Below are positions 25,708-36,036 of a DNA stretch of 64,000 nucleotides, in pieces. A model generated the notes under the pieces. That model was not told the origin of the DNA. It was given only the letters and a program-made list of their open reading frames with translations, and made no database searches. The stretch comes from Marinobacter qingdaonensis (lineage in GTDB: Bacteria; Pseudomonadota; Gammaproteobacteria; Pseudomonadales; Oleiphilaceae). Location: assembly GCF_034555935.1 (NCBI RefSeq), contig NZ_JAYDCJ010000001.1, positions 372,001 to 436,000 on the forward strand. The letters are read 5' to 3'. Numbering within the stretch: the first letter of the stretch is position 1; each line of letters starts with the position of its first letter. The translations under genes and the position numbers were made by a program.

Positions 25708-25899
25708 TTACTCGTTTTCGGCCCGGGCATCCACGTGGGGCGTGAGGTCGTCATCGAAGCTGACGTGGATCAGGATGGGGCGACAGCAGACCTGGCAGTC
25801 TTCCACATACTCCTGCTCCGGCACCGACGGGTCGACACTGACATCCAGGGTCTCCCAGCAGTAGGGGCATTGTATGAGGACAGACTCCAGGGCTGACAT
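25708..25899 (-). CDS. CPXCG motif cysteine-rich small protein
   Basis: The 63-residue protein contains CPYCWE near the start and CQVCCRP towards the end, a Zn-binding CxxC...CxxC arrangement found in the CPXCG family of short cytosolic proteins (function unknown). It starts nine bases after the stop of the aminotransferase gene upstream (25909) and is probably co-transcribed with it. Confidence 0.82.
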   Translation of the reverse strand: MSALESVLIQCPYCWETLDVSVDPSVPEQEYVEDCQVCCRPILIHVSFDDDLTPHVDARAENE

Positions 25900-25908
25900 G
25901 CCGGCTCC

Positions 25909-27135
25909 TCAGAATTGCTGTTTCGCCATCCAGGGGATGATGCGGTCGAAGGCCTGCTCGAGCTTCTCGCAGGTGGTCGAGAAACTGATTCGCACCGCGT
26001 TGGTGGACTCCTCACCAAAGGCATCCCCGGGTACCACACAGACGCCGGTTTCCTTGAGCATGCGCAGCGCCAGGTCGGACCCGTCGACGTGGGGCGGCAG
26101 ATCCGGGAACGCGAAAAAGGCCCCGCCCGGCTTGTACCCGGTCAGGTAGGGGGTCTGGTCCACCAGTTCCACCACCTTGTCCCGCCGCTCACGGTAGATA
26201 TCCACCATGTCCCTGACGCACTGCTGGTCGCCGGTGAGCGCCGCCACACCGGCGAACTGGGACGGGGTATTGGCCACCGAGGTGGTGAACATGTGGTAGC
26301 GCCGCAGGGACTTGATGGCGGCCTGGCTGGAAATCACCCAGCCCACGCGCAGCCCCGCCATGCTGTAGGTCTTGGAGAAGCTGCTAATGCACATGATGTT
26401 ATCCAGGTCCATGGAGCAGTTGAGGACACTGGCAAAATCGTCGTCGTCAAAGATCAGGTGGTCGTAGACCTCATCGGCGTAGACCTGGATGCCCCGGTAG
26501 GCACATTCCTCAAGGATGGTCTCCACGGTGCTGCGCGGGTAGACCGCCCCGGTGGGGTTGTTCGGGTTGTTCAGGATCAACGCGAAAGTGCGCGGCCCCA
26601 TGGCCTTGATCACTTCGTCCGGATCCAGCTGGTGATCGTTCTCGGCCCGGGTCGGCACGAACTTGACCTCGCCACCGTTCATGCGGATCAGCGGCGCGTA
26701 CAGCAGGAACGAGGGGTCGGTCACGATGAACTGGCGCCCCGGCGCCGACGTGGCGGAAATCGCCAGGTACATGGCCTCGGTGGCGCCACTGGTGATCAGG
26801 ATGTTGTCCCGGGTGAGCTTGCGGTTGTAGCGTTTGCCGTAATAATCCCGCAGCGCGACCAGCAACTCGGGCAGGCCCGCGTCCATGGTGTAGCCGGTCT
26901 GCCCGGCATTGAGCGCATCGATGTAGGCGTCAATCACGTGCTTGGGGGTCGGCAGGTCGGGCTGACCAATGGAAAGATGGATGACATCTTTCATGGTGGC
27001 CGCCATGTTCACCATGCGACGGATACCCGGCACCGGAATCGCCTGCATGGCAGGGTTCCAGCTGGCCTTGTTCTTCCGGTACTTCACTTTTCGCGGTCTG
27101 GCCTGGCCGGTTTCGTAGTTGGCGGCGGATGCCAT
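25909..27135 (-). CDS. PLP-dependent class I/II aminotransferase
   Basis: The 408-residue protein has the fold-type I pattern: SGATEAMYLAI, NNPNNPTGAVY, VYADEVYDHLIFDD and SSFSKTYSMAGLRVGW with the Schiff-base lysine. The last segment binds the substrate carboxylate through the final arginine in NAVRISFS. It belongs to the aspartate/tyrosine-like group, but the amino donor is not visible. The start is ATG 27135, supported by AGGAGG. The upstream GTG two codons earlier is ignored. It faces the D-2-hydroxyacid dehydrogenase divergently. Confidence 0.87.
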   Translation of the reverse strand: MASAANYETGQARPRKVKYRKNKASWNPAMQAIPVPGIRRMVNMAATMKDVIHLSIGQPDLPTPKHVIDAYIDALNAGQTGYTMDAGLPELLVALRDYYGKRYNRKLTRDNILITSGATEAMYLAISATSAPGRQFIVTDPSFLLYAPLIRMNGGEVKFVPTRAENDHQLDPDEVIKAMGPRTFALILNNPNNPTGAVYPRSTVETILEECAYRGIQVYADEVYDHLIFDDDDFASVLNCSMDLDNIMCISSFSKTYSMAGLRVGWVISSQAAIKSLRRYHMFTTSVANTPSQFAGVAALTGDQQCVRDMVDIYRERRDKVVELVDQTPYLTGYKPGGAFFAFPDLPPHVDGSDLALRMLKETGVCVVPGDAFGEESTNAVRISFSTTCEKLEQAFDRIIPWMAKQQF

Positions 27136-27366
27136 AAACACCTCCTGCAGAACGGGGCAAAAAAGAACCTACCCCTGCAGGTTAGCCAGTAACAACAGGG
27201 CGTACAAGACATAAACGCAGAAAGTATGGTGTCGCTCCTAAGCCCATTGCAACGGCGATTGGCGGGCGACCGTCCGGACCGAAGTTGACCCCACCGCACG
27301 GGCATACCAGACTGACGTGAGACCCGGATTCGGGGCTCGACACCCAGTTCATCAGGCGGAGGTTCA

Positions 27367-28350
27367 ATGACACAGCCAAGCAAACCCGTGGTTACCGTTC
27401 TCACTGCACCGGACGAGCCGGAACCACCGGGCATGGACGCACTCCGGGCCCGGGCGGAGGTGCGGTTTGCCTGCGACGAGCAAACCCTGAACGACACCCT
27501 GCCCGGCACCGACATCATGATGGTCACCGACTTTCGCACCGAAGCACTGGAAGCGGCGTGGGGCTCGGCCGACCGACTGCAGTGGATTCACGCCACCAGC
27601 GCCGGGGTCGACGCGCTAATGTTCCCGGCCCTGATCGAGGGCGACGTGGTGGTGACCAACGCCCGCGGCATTTTCGACCGGACCATCGCCGAGTATGTGC
27701 TCTGCACCATCCTGATGTTTGCCAAGGACTTCCCCGGCTCCCTGCGCCTGCAGCAAAAGCACCAGTGGCAGCACCGGGACACCGAGAGGGCCCAGGGCAA
27801 GCGGGTTCTGGTGGTGGGCGCCGGCTCCATCGGCCGGCAGATCGGGCGCCTCGTGGGCGCCATCGGCATGAACGCCCACGGCATAGCGCGCACCCCGCGC
27901 CAGGACGACCCGGACTTCGTCGCCGTCCACGGCAACGACGACCTGTATGAGCAGCTGGGGCACGCCGATTACGTCGTGATCGCCGCGCCCCTGACCCCGA
28001 AGACCGAAGGCCTGTTCGACGAACGCGCCTTCAAGGCCATGAAACCCAGCGCCCGCCTCATCAATATCGGCCGGGGCCCCATCGTGAAAACCGGCGATCT
28101 GCTGGCGGCACTGCGCAACGGCGAGATTGCCGGCGCGGGTCTGGACGTGTTCGAGGAGGAGCCCCTGCCCGCGGACCATCCGCTCTGGGACATGGAGAAT
28201 GTCACCATGACCGCGCACATGGCCGGCGACTTCATCGGCTGGAAACGCGCCTTGACCGATCAGTTCCTGGAGAACTTCGATCACTGGCATCGGGGCGATG
28301 ATGTGTTCAACCTGGTCGATAAGGAACTGGGCTACGCCGGTAGCCGCTGA
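27367..28350 (+). CDS. D-2-hydroxyacid dehydrogenase
   Basis: The 327-residue NAD(P) enzyme shows the dinucleotide motif VVGAGSIGRQIG and the family triad: Arg in INIGRGPIV, Glu in VFEEEPLP and His in MTAHMAGD. The usual TPHxxG reads TAHMAG here, a small change in the catalytic histidine loop. It should interconvert a D-2-hydroxyacid and its 2-oxoacid (glyoxylate/hydroxypyruvate type enzymes are related). ATG 27367 follows GGAGG. A terminator-like hairpin follows the stop. Confidence 0.86.
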   Translation: MTQPSKPVVTVLTAPDEPEPPGMDALRARAEVRFACDEQTLNDTLPGTDIMMVTDFRTEALEAAWGSADRLQWIHATSAGVDALMFPALIEGDVVVTNARGIFDRTIAEYVLCTILMFAKDFPGSLRLQQKHQWQHRDTERAQGKRVLVVGAGSIGRQIGRLVGAIGMNAHGIARTPRQDDPDFVAVHGNDDLYEQLGHADYVVIAAPLTPKTEGLFDERAFKAMKPSARLINIGRGPIVKTGDLLAALRNGEIAGAGLDVFEEEPLPADHPLWDMENVTMTAHMAGDFIGWKRALTDQFLENFDHWHRGDDVFNLVDKELGYAGSR

Positions 28351-28363
28351 CCCGCCCCGCGTC

Positions 28364-28384
28364 GGGGGTGGCTCAGCCACCCCC
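28364..28384 (+). terminator. Terminator-like hairpin after the D-2-hydroxyacid dehydrogenase gene
   Basis: GGGGGTGGC/GCCACCCCC with a three-base TCA loop lies between convergent genes. The downstream plus-strand sequence has only a short T/C tract, so it may be a weak intrinsic or factor-assisted terminator. Confidence 0.65.
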
Positions 28385-28405
28385 GCCCTTTCAAACACCC
28401 TGACC

Positions 28406-29494
28406 TTACAGGCGATTGCTGGCAGCGTACTGCCGCTGCAACGGCAGTAGATCCACCACCCGTTCCGGCCGGTTGGGGTCGACCAATTCCGTGGCCGACT
28501 TGTAGACCCGGGGCGTGGTGTACAGGAGTTTGAGCGCGGTACCGTGGGGCATGGCCACGTAGCGTTCTGCGTGATGCTGCTCCAGCCAGGCGCGGACCCT
28601 GGGTGCCTTGTTGGACGCCATCTTCGGGAAGAAGTGGTGCTCGACATGGTGACTGAAGCGGAAATGCAGACGATCCAGCAGCGGATGACTGCGCAGGCTC
28701 ATGGAGTTGTCCAGCGGGTTATTGGTGGCGGTCTGCGGGCGCAGGAAGTGATTGGTCAGAATGTAACCCTGGCCCAGGGCGTTGGCGACCATGAACGGAA
28801 TCACCACGGTGAACACCATGAGTGGCCCAGACACCACCGCGAGCGCCACCCAGGCGGCCAGACAGACCAACGACTGCCGGATGGCCCGTTGCCGGTCAAA
28901 GCCTCGGAACTGCTTGCGCCGTTTGGCCTGGAACCAGAGCACCAGCTGGGCGTGGAAGGTGAAGGAATAGGTCAGGAACAGGTAGCTGTACCAGGAGCCT
29001 GAACCGGGCGCGAGCTTGGTGAACTTCTTCTGCTTCGGGTCGGTCTTGTAACGGCGCAAGGTGCCGAAGCTGTCCGGATCGACGTCGCCGGCGTTGGTGT
29101 TGCCGTGGTGAACCACGTTGTGCCACTTGCGCCAGAATTCGGGCGGCACGATGAACGGACCAAAGCCCAGCCAGCCGAACAGATTCTGCCACCGGCGACT
29201 CATGCCCAGGGCGCCATGCAGGACCTCATGGGCCAACAGCGCCTGACAGCCGATGCTATGCCCCACCAGTAGACCAAGTCCGAGGTTGGCGTACCAGGGC
29301 AGGCCGGCCAGCAGGATGACCGCCAGTCCACCCCAGATCAGCAGTTGCAGTGGCAGGAACCAGATCACCCGCCAGCTCTGGGCCTGGAAGGTATCCGCAG
29401 GCAGATCCCGCTTCATTGCATCCCGGAGCTCACGCTCGTCGGGCTGGCCATACACCGGCCGTTCCAGGCCTTCAGGTTTTACCGCAGCGTTCAT
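28406..29494 (-). CDS. Membrane fatty acid desaturase
   Basis: The 362-residue protein has the three histidine boxes of diiron membrane desaturases: HEVLH, HNVVHH and HHVEHHFF, with hydrophobic segments of about 20-25 residues before box 1 and between boxes 2 and 3. Members insert double bonds into acyl-CoA or phospholipid acyl chains at the inner membrane. Redox partners are not encoded here. Two GTACA-NN-TGTAC palindromes upstream suggest control by a FabR/DesT-type repressor. The start is ATG 29494. Confidence 0.87.
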   Translation of the reverse strand: MNAAVKPEGLERPVYGQPDERELRDAMKRDLPADTFQAQSWRVIWFLPLQLLIWGGLAVILLAGLPWYANLGLGLLVGHSIGCQALLAHEVLHGALGMSRRWQNLFGWLGFGPFIVPPEFWRKWHNVVHHGNTNAGDVDPDSFGTLRRYKTDPKQKKFTKLAPGSGSWYSYLFLTYSFTFHAQLVLWFQAKRRKQFRGFDRQRAIRQSLVCLAAWVALAVVSGPLMVFTVVIPFMVANALGQGYILTNHFLRPQTATNNPLDNSMSLRSHPLLDRLHFRFSHHVEHHFFPKMASNKAPRVRAWLEQHHAERYVAMPHGTALKLLYTTPRVYKSATELVDPNRPERVVDLLPLQRQYAASNRL

Positions 29495-29540
29495 GCGTAG
29501 TCCTCATCCATCCGTCGCACAATTTCAGACGCCAATTTCA

Positions 29541-29556
29541 GCGTACATTTGTACGC
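29541..29556. promoter_or_regulatory. FabR/DesT-like operator upstream of the desaturase (site 1)
   Basis: GCGTACA-TT-TGTACGC is a near-perfect palindrome, 47 bases before the desaturase ATG. It resembles the FabR operator of E. coli (AGCGTACA..TGTTCGCT). It shares the GTACA-NN-TGTAC core with site 2. Confidence 0.6.
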
Positions 29557-29626
29557 CGAAAATACATAAGGATCGCCCATGCTGCAATGACCGAGCTGTT
29601 ATTTTTTGATGAATTTTCCATATCAG

Positions 29627-29640
29627 GGTACAGGTGTACC
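29627..29640. promoter_or_regulatory. FabR/DesT-like operator upstream of the desaturase (site 2)
   Basis: GGTACA-GG-TGTACC repeats the GTACA-NN-TGTAC core of site 1, with its centre 85 bases further upstream. It probably binds the same regulator with lower affinity. Confidence 0.5.
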
Positions 29641-29661
29641 AAAAAAAGAAAACAATGAGGC

Positions 29662-29690
29662 AAAAAAAACGGGAGCCCCAGGGCTCCCGT
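29662..29690 (-). terminator. Rho-independent terminator of the ErdR-type regulator gene
   Basis: On the minus strand ACGGGAGCC/GGCTCCCGT (29669-29690) is followed by an eight-base T-run. It closes the acs-regulator transcription unit or the regulator gene alone. Confidence 0.87.
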
Positions 29691-29733
29691 CTTGTCTCTG
29701 TTTGCCGCTGCGTCAGCGGCTGCGACCGGAAGG

Positions 29734-30399
29734 TCAGCTGCCGGACAGGGACTGGTCCGACGGATCGATCTCCATCTGCTGGATGGCGATCACCGCCTGG
29801 GTCCGGTTACGGACACCCAGCTTGCGGAACACCGCGGTGATGTGTGCCTTGATGGTGGCCTCCGAAACATCCAGATCGTAGGCGATCTGCTTGTTCAGCA
29901 GGCCCTCGGCCAGCATGCCCAACACCCGGAACTGCTGGGGTGTCAGCGATGCCAGCTTCTCGGAGAAATCGGTCGCGTCCGAGTGCATGCGCTCGATCTT
30001 CTCGGCCACGCCCTCGGGCAACCAGACGTCCCCTTCCAGCACGGCCTGGATGGCCTCGGTGATCGTCGGCAGCGGCGCCGACTTCGGAATGAAGCCGGAC
30101 CCGCCGTAGTCGATGGAGCGGCGCATAACCTGCAACTCTTCCGAACCTGACACAACCACCACCGGCAAGCCCGGATACTGGCCTCGCATGAACACCAGGC
30201 CGGAGAAGCCGTGGGCCCCCGGCATGTTCAGATCCAGTAACACCAGATCCGCATCCGGGTGCGACTCTACCGCCGCCTGCAGTGCCTTAATGCTATCGAC
30301 CTCTACGGTCTCGGCATCGGGCACCGCCTGACTGACCGCCTGCTTCAATGCTGCTCGAAACAACGGATGATCATCAGCGACGATAATTGTTTGTGCCAT
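29734..30399 (-). CDS. NarL/LuxR-family response regulator (ErdR-like)
   Basis: The 221-residue regulator has a receiver domain with acidic pocket D9-D10, phospho-acceptor D56 (LVLLDLNMPG) and lysine in FIPKSA. A LuxR-type helix-turn-helix follows at about 150-205 (LTPQQFRVLGMLAEGLLNKQIA, VSEATIKAHITAVFRKLGV). In Pseudomonas, ErdR-type regulators (also called AgmR/ExaE) control ethanol oxidation and acs. Here the gene lies just downstream of acs on the same strand, which fits regulation of acetate activation. No histidine kinase is adjacent. Confidence 0.85.
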   Translation of the reverse strand: MAQTIIVADDHPLFRAALKQAVSQAVPDAETVEVDSIKALQAAVESHPDADLVLLDLNMPGAHGFSGLVFMRGQYPGLPVVVVSGSEELQVMRRSIDYGGSGFIPKSAPLPTITEAIQAVLEGDVWLPEGVAEKIERMHSDATDFSEKLASLTPQQFRVLGMLAEGLLNKQIAYDLDVSEATIKAHITAVFRKLGVRNRTQAVIAIQQMEIDPSDQSLSGS

Positions 30400-30438
30400 T
30401 CACAGTTTCCTTGCAGAGTTACGCCCTAATGCCGGGCC

Positions 30439-32388
<1,950 letters not shown>

Positions 32389-32732
32389 TGTGCTCCCCCT
32401 TCTCAGAGTCTGTTGTGATTGTCGGTTTTTGGAATACAGAGCGATGAGGCCTACTTGGGCCTTTTAAGACGGATAGCCGTAGTTCAACATGGGCACGACT
32501 GCTCGATGAATTAGACTAACGTCCTAATGTGCTTGCACTTTTAGCCCACAACCGCAGACACCCCGAGGGCCCAAAGCAGCAAACCGCGGCATCCGGGAAG
32601 TTCTCTTAAGGATAGACACAACGAGGCCGATCGCAACCGGGCCCCGGGGGACCCGGCGCCGGCGTGCGATGGCAATAAACAGGAGGAAATCCGGAGGCCG
32701 CCAGAGATCTGTCGGCCTCCCATGGACGGGAC
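32389..32732. other. 344-base intergenic region upstream of acsA
   Basis: This space holds the acsA leader and promoter and the hairpin downstream of the acyl-CoA reductase. I find no reading frame with a ribosome binding site and no RNA gene. AT-rich tracts near 32400-32530 look like promoter sequence, but no clear -35/-10 pair stands out. Confidence 0.6.
32693..32720 (-). terminator. Terminator-like hairpin after the fatty acyl-CoA reductase gene
   Basis: GGAGGCCG/CGGCCTCC with a 12-base loop (including an inner CAGA..TCTG) lies 13 bases past the stop. On the minus strand it is followed only by GGATTTCCTCC, so an intrinsic terminator is possible but weak. Confidence 0.55.
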
Positions 32733-34271
32733 TCAGGCCGCTTTCTTGCGAGCCTTCGCCGAACGCAGACTGTACAGCTTACGCTCCTTCAAGGCATACC
32801 GGTTCAGACCGGCCAGATGGATCTTACGCAGGTACACGCTCCAGTCGATCTGGCGCGCATCCACCGGGAACAGCACCGAATCCAGCTCTCCCATCCGGGT
32901 CGAGAGCGACAGCAGTTCGTCGTTGCGGAAGATGTAGTTCGGCGCGGTGTAGAAACCGAAAATGGTCGCCAGTGACCGGGTGGTGTCGAGGTTGCGCAGC
33001 GCCCGGAGCTCACGGCTGTGGCCCAGCATTTTCAGGAATCGGCCGGTCAGACTCAGCGGAATGCGCACGCCACCAACAACCGCCTGGAACAGCCGGCGGT
33101 TGACCGCAATGAAGGGTTTGCTGGGCTGACGGTAGAACAGCTGGTCGTACTCGGCGTAGCTGGTCTTGGCCTCCACCATCAGGTGATCAATGAATTCGCC
33201 CAGGGAGATGGGGTTGGAGCTGCCACTGCAGCACTGGTAGATGCGGTGATCGGTGGGCTCGGACAGCATTTCCGCCAGGGACAGGATGATGGCGTTGCCG
33301 ACCAGATCCACCGGAATCACATCGATCACGCCGGACCGCTTGCCCGGGAACAGGGTCACCTTCTCCCGTGCGTAGGCCAGGATGATGGCATCGGCCACTT
33401 TCACGCCCTCGATCCAGCCCGGCGCAGGCTCTTCCAGGGCACTCTCAATGATGGACGGCCGAACGATGGTCAGGGCCCGGCCAGTCAGCGCCTTCATCAG
33501 CAACTGCTCACCCAGCCATTTGGTGAAGGTGTAGGTGTCGCTCCAGCCATAGCGGTTGGCTTCGCGAATGCCCAGGTCCACCAGCTTCTTCTCGAGCATC
33601 TTGCCGGCGTAGCGGGAGCGCACGTCGGCGATCTTGTCTTCCAGCAGTCGCACCAGCTCATCGATCTCGTAGTAGCCGTCGGTGCTGCGCGGGATACTCT
33701 CGCCCGCGGGCTTGATCACGGTCTCACGGACCTGACCGGCGTTCATGCCGTTGACGTAGCAGGTGGACACCTGAAGAACGGCCAGTTCGCTGTTCTGGCG
33801 CGCCAGTTCAGCGATGTTACCCAGGCAACGGGTGTTGATGGCCAGAGCCTTGTCCAGCTCTTCCCGGAAGTTGACGCTGGCCGCGGAATTGATCACGGCA
33901 TCGATACCCTTGGCCAGGGTTCGGAACTGGTCCGACGACAGCCCGAACAGAGGTTCGGTGACCTCGCCCGTCACACAGTGCACCCGCTCCTCCACGAAGT
34001 TCTCAAACGCCTCGTTGTCATCGTGGCGCAGACGCTCGAACACCGAGGACGTGGCGATTTCTTCCAGGAACCGGGTGCGGGCATCCGGATGACGCTTGTT
34101 GCCGCGAATCAGCAGGTGAATGCCGCCAATATCGGGAACCGCCCGAATCAGTTTTTCCAAAACCACCTTGCCGAGGAAGCCAGTGGTACCGGTAATCAGG
34201 ACGTGCTTGCCACGGAGTTGCTCGAGGACTTTCGAGGACGACTCTCCGGGTTTCAACTTCTGTGTTGCCAT
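32733..34271 (-). CDS. Fatty acyl-CoA/acyl-ACP reductase (alcohol-forming, wax ester pathway)
   Basis: The 512-residue protein has an NADPH-binding Rossmann motif TGTTGFLGKVV (residues 27-37), INSAASVNF, and the active-site pair Y247/K251 in YTFTK, followed by a Sterile-type C-terminal region. This is the short alcohol-forming reductase of Marinobacter (the length of the characterised M. aquaeolei enzyme), which converts acyl-CoA through the aldehyde to a fatty alcohol used in wax ester synthesis. Wax synthase genes are not in the window. ATG 34271 follows AAGGAG. The basic tail (RSAKARKKAA) may associate with membrane lipid. Confidence 0.87.
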   Translation of the reverse strand: MATQKLKPGESSSKVLEQLRGKHVLITGTTGFLGKVVLEKLIRAVPDIGGIHLLIRGNKRHPDARTRFLEEIATSSVFERLRHDDNEAFENFVEERVHCVTGEVTEPLFGLSSDQFRTLAKGIDAVINSAASVNFREELDKALAINTRCLGNIAELARQNSELAVLQVSTCYVNGMNAGQVRETVIKPAGESIPRSTDGYYEIDELVRLLEDKIADVRSRYAGKMLEKKLVDLGIREANRYGWSDTYTFTKWLGEQLLMKALTGRALTIVRPSIIESALEEPAPGWIEGVKVADAIILAYAREKVTLFPGKRSGVIDVIPVDLVGNAIILSLAEMLSEPTDHRIYQCCSGSSNPISLGEFIDHLMVEAKTSYAEYDQLFYRQPSKPFIAVNRRLFQAVVGGVRIPLSLTGRFLKMLGHSRELRALRNLDTTRSLATIFGFYTAPNYIFRNDELLSLSTRMGELDSVLFPVDARQIDWSVYLRKIHLAGLNRYALKERKLYSLRSAKARKKAA

Positions 34272-34373
34272 GGGTGGAACTCCTTCTCAACGTTAAGGTC
34301 TGCGACCGGCTTACTGCCTTGCCGGCTCAATTTTTAAAGGGGGGGCGTGACTGACGCTTGTAAAAGACAGTGC

Positions 34374-34379
34374 ATTATA
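34374..34379 (-). promoter_or_regulatory. Candidate -10 element for the fatty acyl-CoA reductase gene
   Basis: TATAAT on the minus strand sits about 105 bases upstream of ATG 34271. The -35 region at suitable spacing is poorly matched. A poly-G leader lies between. Confidence 0.35.
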
Positions 34380-34510
34380 CGGGCCACGGTTTTCCGGCGT
34401 GATTAATATTTGCACACCTTCTGTGACAACGCGGTGACGTAATGCAAAATTACGCCACAAAAAATGCCAATGAAATGACTGATTAGAAGGCAGGATTTTC
34501 GAGCCCGCAA

Positions 34511-35812
34511 TCAGCGGGAATCGCGGTCCTTGCCAGCCAGCGAGCGCAGCAGTTCGTCGAGGGAGATTTCTGCCGGCTGCTCCTTCAGAACCCGCACCAG
34601 ACGGGCCTGCTCGCCGAAACTGACGCGATCATAAACCGGGTCGGACGGCTCGCTGGCAGGGTTGGCTTCGGCAGTGGCCGGGGCCGGTTCCGGAAGCATC
34701 TGGTCGGCCATGTGGCGCAGGTGCGCCGCCAACTGGTGACGGTTGTCGTCGGACAGTTTTTCCCACTCGATGGCGCCGATCCCGGTCTGGATAATCTCGA
34801 TGGTATCGCTGTCCGGCTTGCGCCCTAAAAGTGCAAACAACCGGGTGAATGCCTCATAACGCAGCAACGAACTGTCGCCGCCGGCCGCCAGCGCAGACTC
34901 CAGATCCGCCACCGCCTGCAAGCAACGTTCCCGAGGCGTACTCGGGGTCGGGGCAGCTTGCGCCGTTGCCGGCGCCTGTTGTCGGGACAACCAGTGCCAG
35001 TAGGCAGCGATACCGGCCTTGCGGCGGGACAACTGGGTCAGACGGACATCGAGCATGTCCGCCAGGGTATGGAACTGTCGACAGGAGGGATCGGCCACCG
35101 GCAGCAAGGCCACCGGTTTCTGGTTCAACACGGACTGACGCAGGGTCTCGTCCCGCCAGATGCCGCCCATATAATGAAGGGACAGGTCGAGATGACGCTG
35201 CGCCGCCGAATCCAGACGCTGGAACACCGAACGGGCCTGGCTCGCGCCCTGGGCCATGTTGACCAGCACGCTGGGCACCCGTTTATAACCCCGACGCTTG
35301 AGCACCTTGATCAGAGAAAAGGCGTCGGTCAGGGACGCGGGATCCGGAGTCACCACGATGCACGCGAGTTCCGCCGCGGCAATCATATGCAGCCCCGTGG
35401 CCTGAAGCCCGGCCGCGGTGTCCGTGATGACGTAGTCGTACCGACGTTCGAGCCGGGACAGCGCGCGCAGAATCTGCAGGCTGTCGGTCGGGCCCATGTC
35501 GATGCACTCCTGCACGCCCGAGGCGCCCGGCACGATGTGCAGGCCAAAATCGGTTTCCAGCAGGGTGTCTTCTAGGGTGCAGTCGCCGGCAACCACGTTG
35601 GCAAGGGTCTTGTGGGGATACAGCCCGACCATGATGCTGACATTGGCCAGATCGGTGTCGCCGTCGAGCAGCAGCACCCGCTTGTCCTGCCGCGCCAGGG
35701 TGAGCGCCAGATTCAGCGCCACCGAGGTCTTGCCGACGCCGCCCTTGCCCCCGGTTACCGCGATGGTGCGAGGCTGGTTCACAGTGCGCTGGCCGGGCTG
35801 CTGGGCGGTCAT
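34511..35812 (-). CDS. MinD/ParA-family ATPase, FleN-like, with C-terminal extension
   Basis: The 433-residue protein has the deviant Walker A GGKGGVGKT with signature lysine K23 and K28, DGDTDLANVSIMVGL, and YDYVITDTAAGL as Walker B. About residues 270-433 form an extra domain of unknown fold, ending in DELLRSLAGKDRDSR. FleN/MinD ATPases place or count flagella and other polar machines. This copy is not within flagellar genes, so its target is unknown. It is divergent from an HDOD-histidine kinase gene. ATG 35812 is preferred over the earlier frame start, although no strong ribosome binding site is seen. Confidence 0.85.
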   Translation of the reverse strand: MTAQQPGQRTVNQPRTIAVTGGKGGVGKTSVALNLALTLARQDKRVLLLDGDTDLANVSIMVGLYPHKTLANVVAGDCTLEDTLLETDFGLHIVPGASGVQECIDMGPTDSLQILRALSRLERRYDYVITDTAAGLQATGLHMIAAAELACIVVTPDPASLTDAFSLIKVLKRRGYKRVPSVLVNMAQGASQARSVFQRLDSAAQRHLDLSLHYMGGIWRDETLRQSVLNQKPVALLPVADPSCRQFHTLADMLDVRLTQLSRRKAGIAAYWHWLSRQQAPATAQAAPTPSTPRERCLQAVADLESALAAGGDSSLLRYEAFTRLFALLGRKPDSDTIEIIQTGIGAIEWEKLSDDNRHQLAAHLRHMADQMLPEPAPATAEANPASEPSDPVYDRVSFGEQARLVRVLKEQPAEISLDELLRSLAGKDRDSR

Positions 35813-35880
35813 GATCGGAACGGAGTGTCCTGTATCGGTTAAGAATCGGTTAGTATAACCTGTCAAAATTCTACACATAT

Positions 35881-35901
35881 CACAGCGTAGATCATACGCT
35901 G
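35881..35901. promoter_or_regulatory. CAGCGTA/TACGCTG hairpin or operator in the divergent promoter region
   Basis: CAGCGTA-GATCA-TACGCTG is a perfect inverted repeat of seven bases with a five-base spacer, in the AT-rich gap between the MinD-like and HDOD-kinase genes. No T-run follows on either strand, so an operator is likelier than a terminator. Confidence 0.35.
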
Positions 35902-36036
35902 CTCAAAAAAACATCAATAAGCATTTAATAACGACGGATTATTGTCTAAGCTCAAGCGCAAAAATAACAATGAACCATCCGTCAGAAACGGAATAACGAT
36001 ACTAACGACTTCATTAGGGTGCGGCGGATAAGCTTC

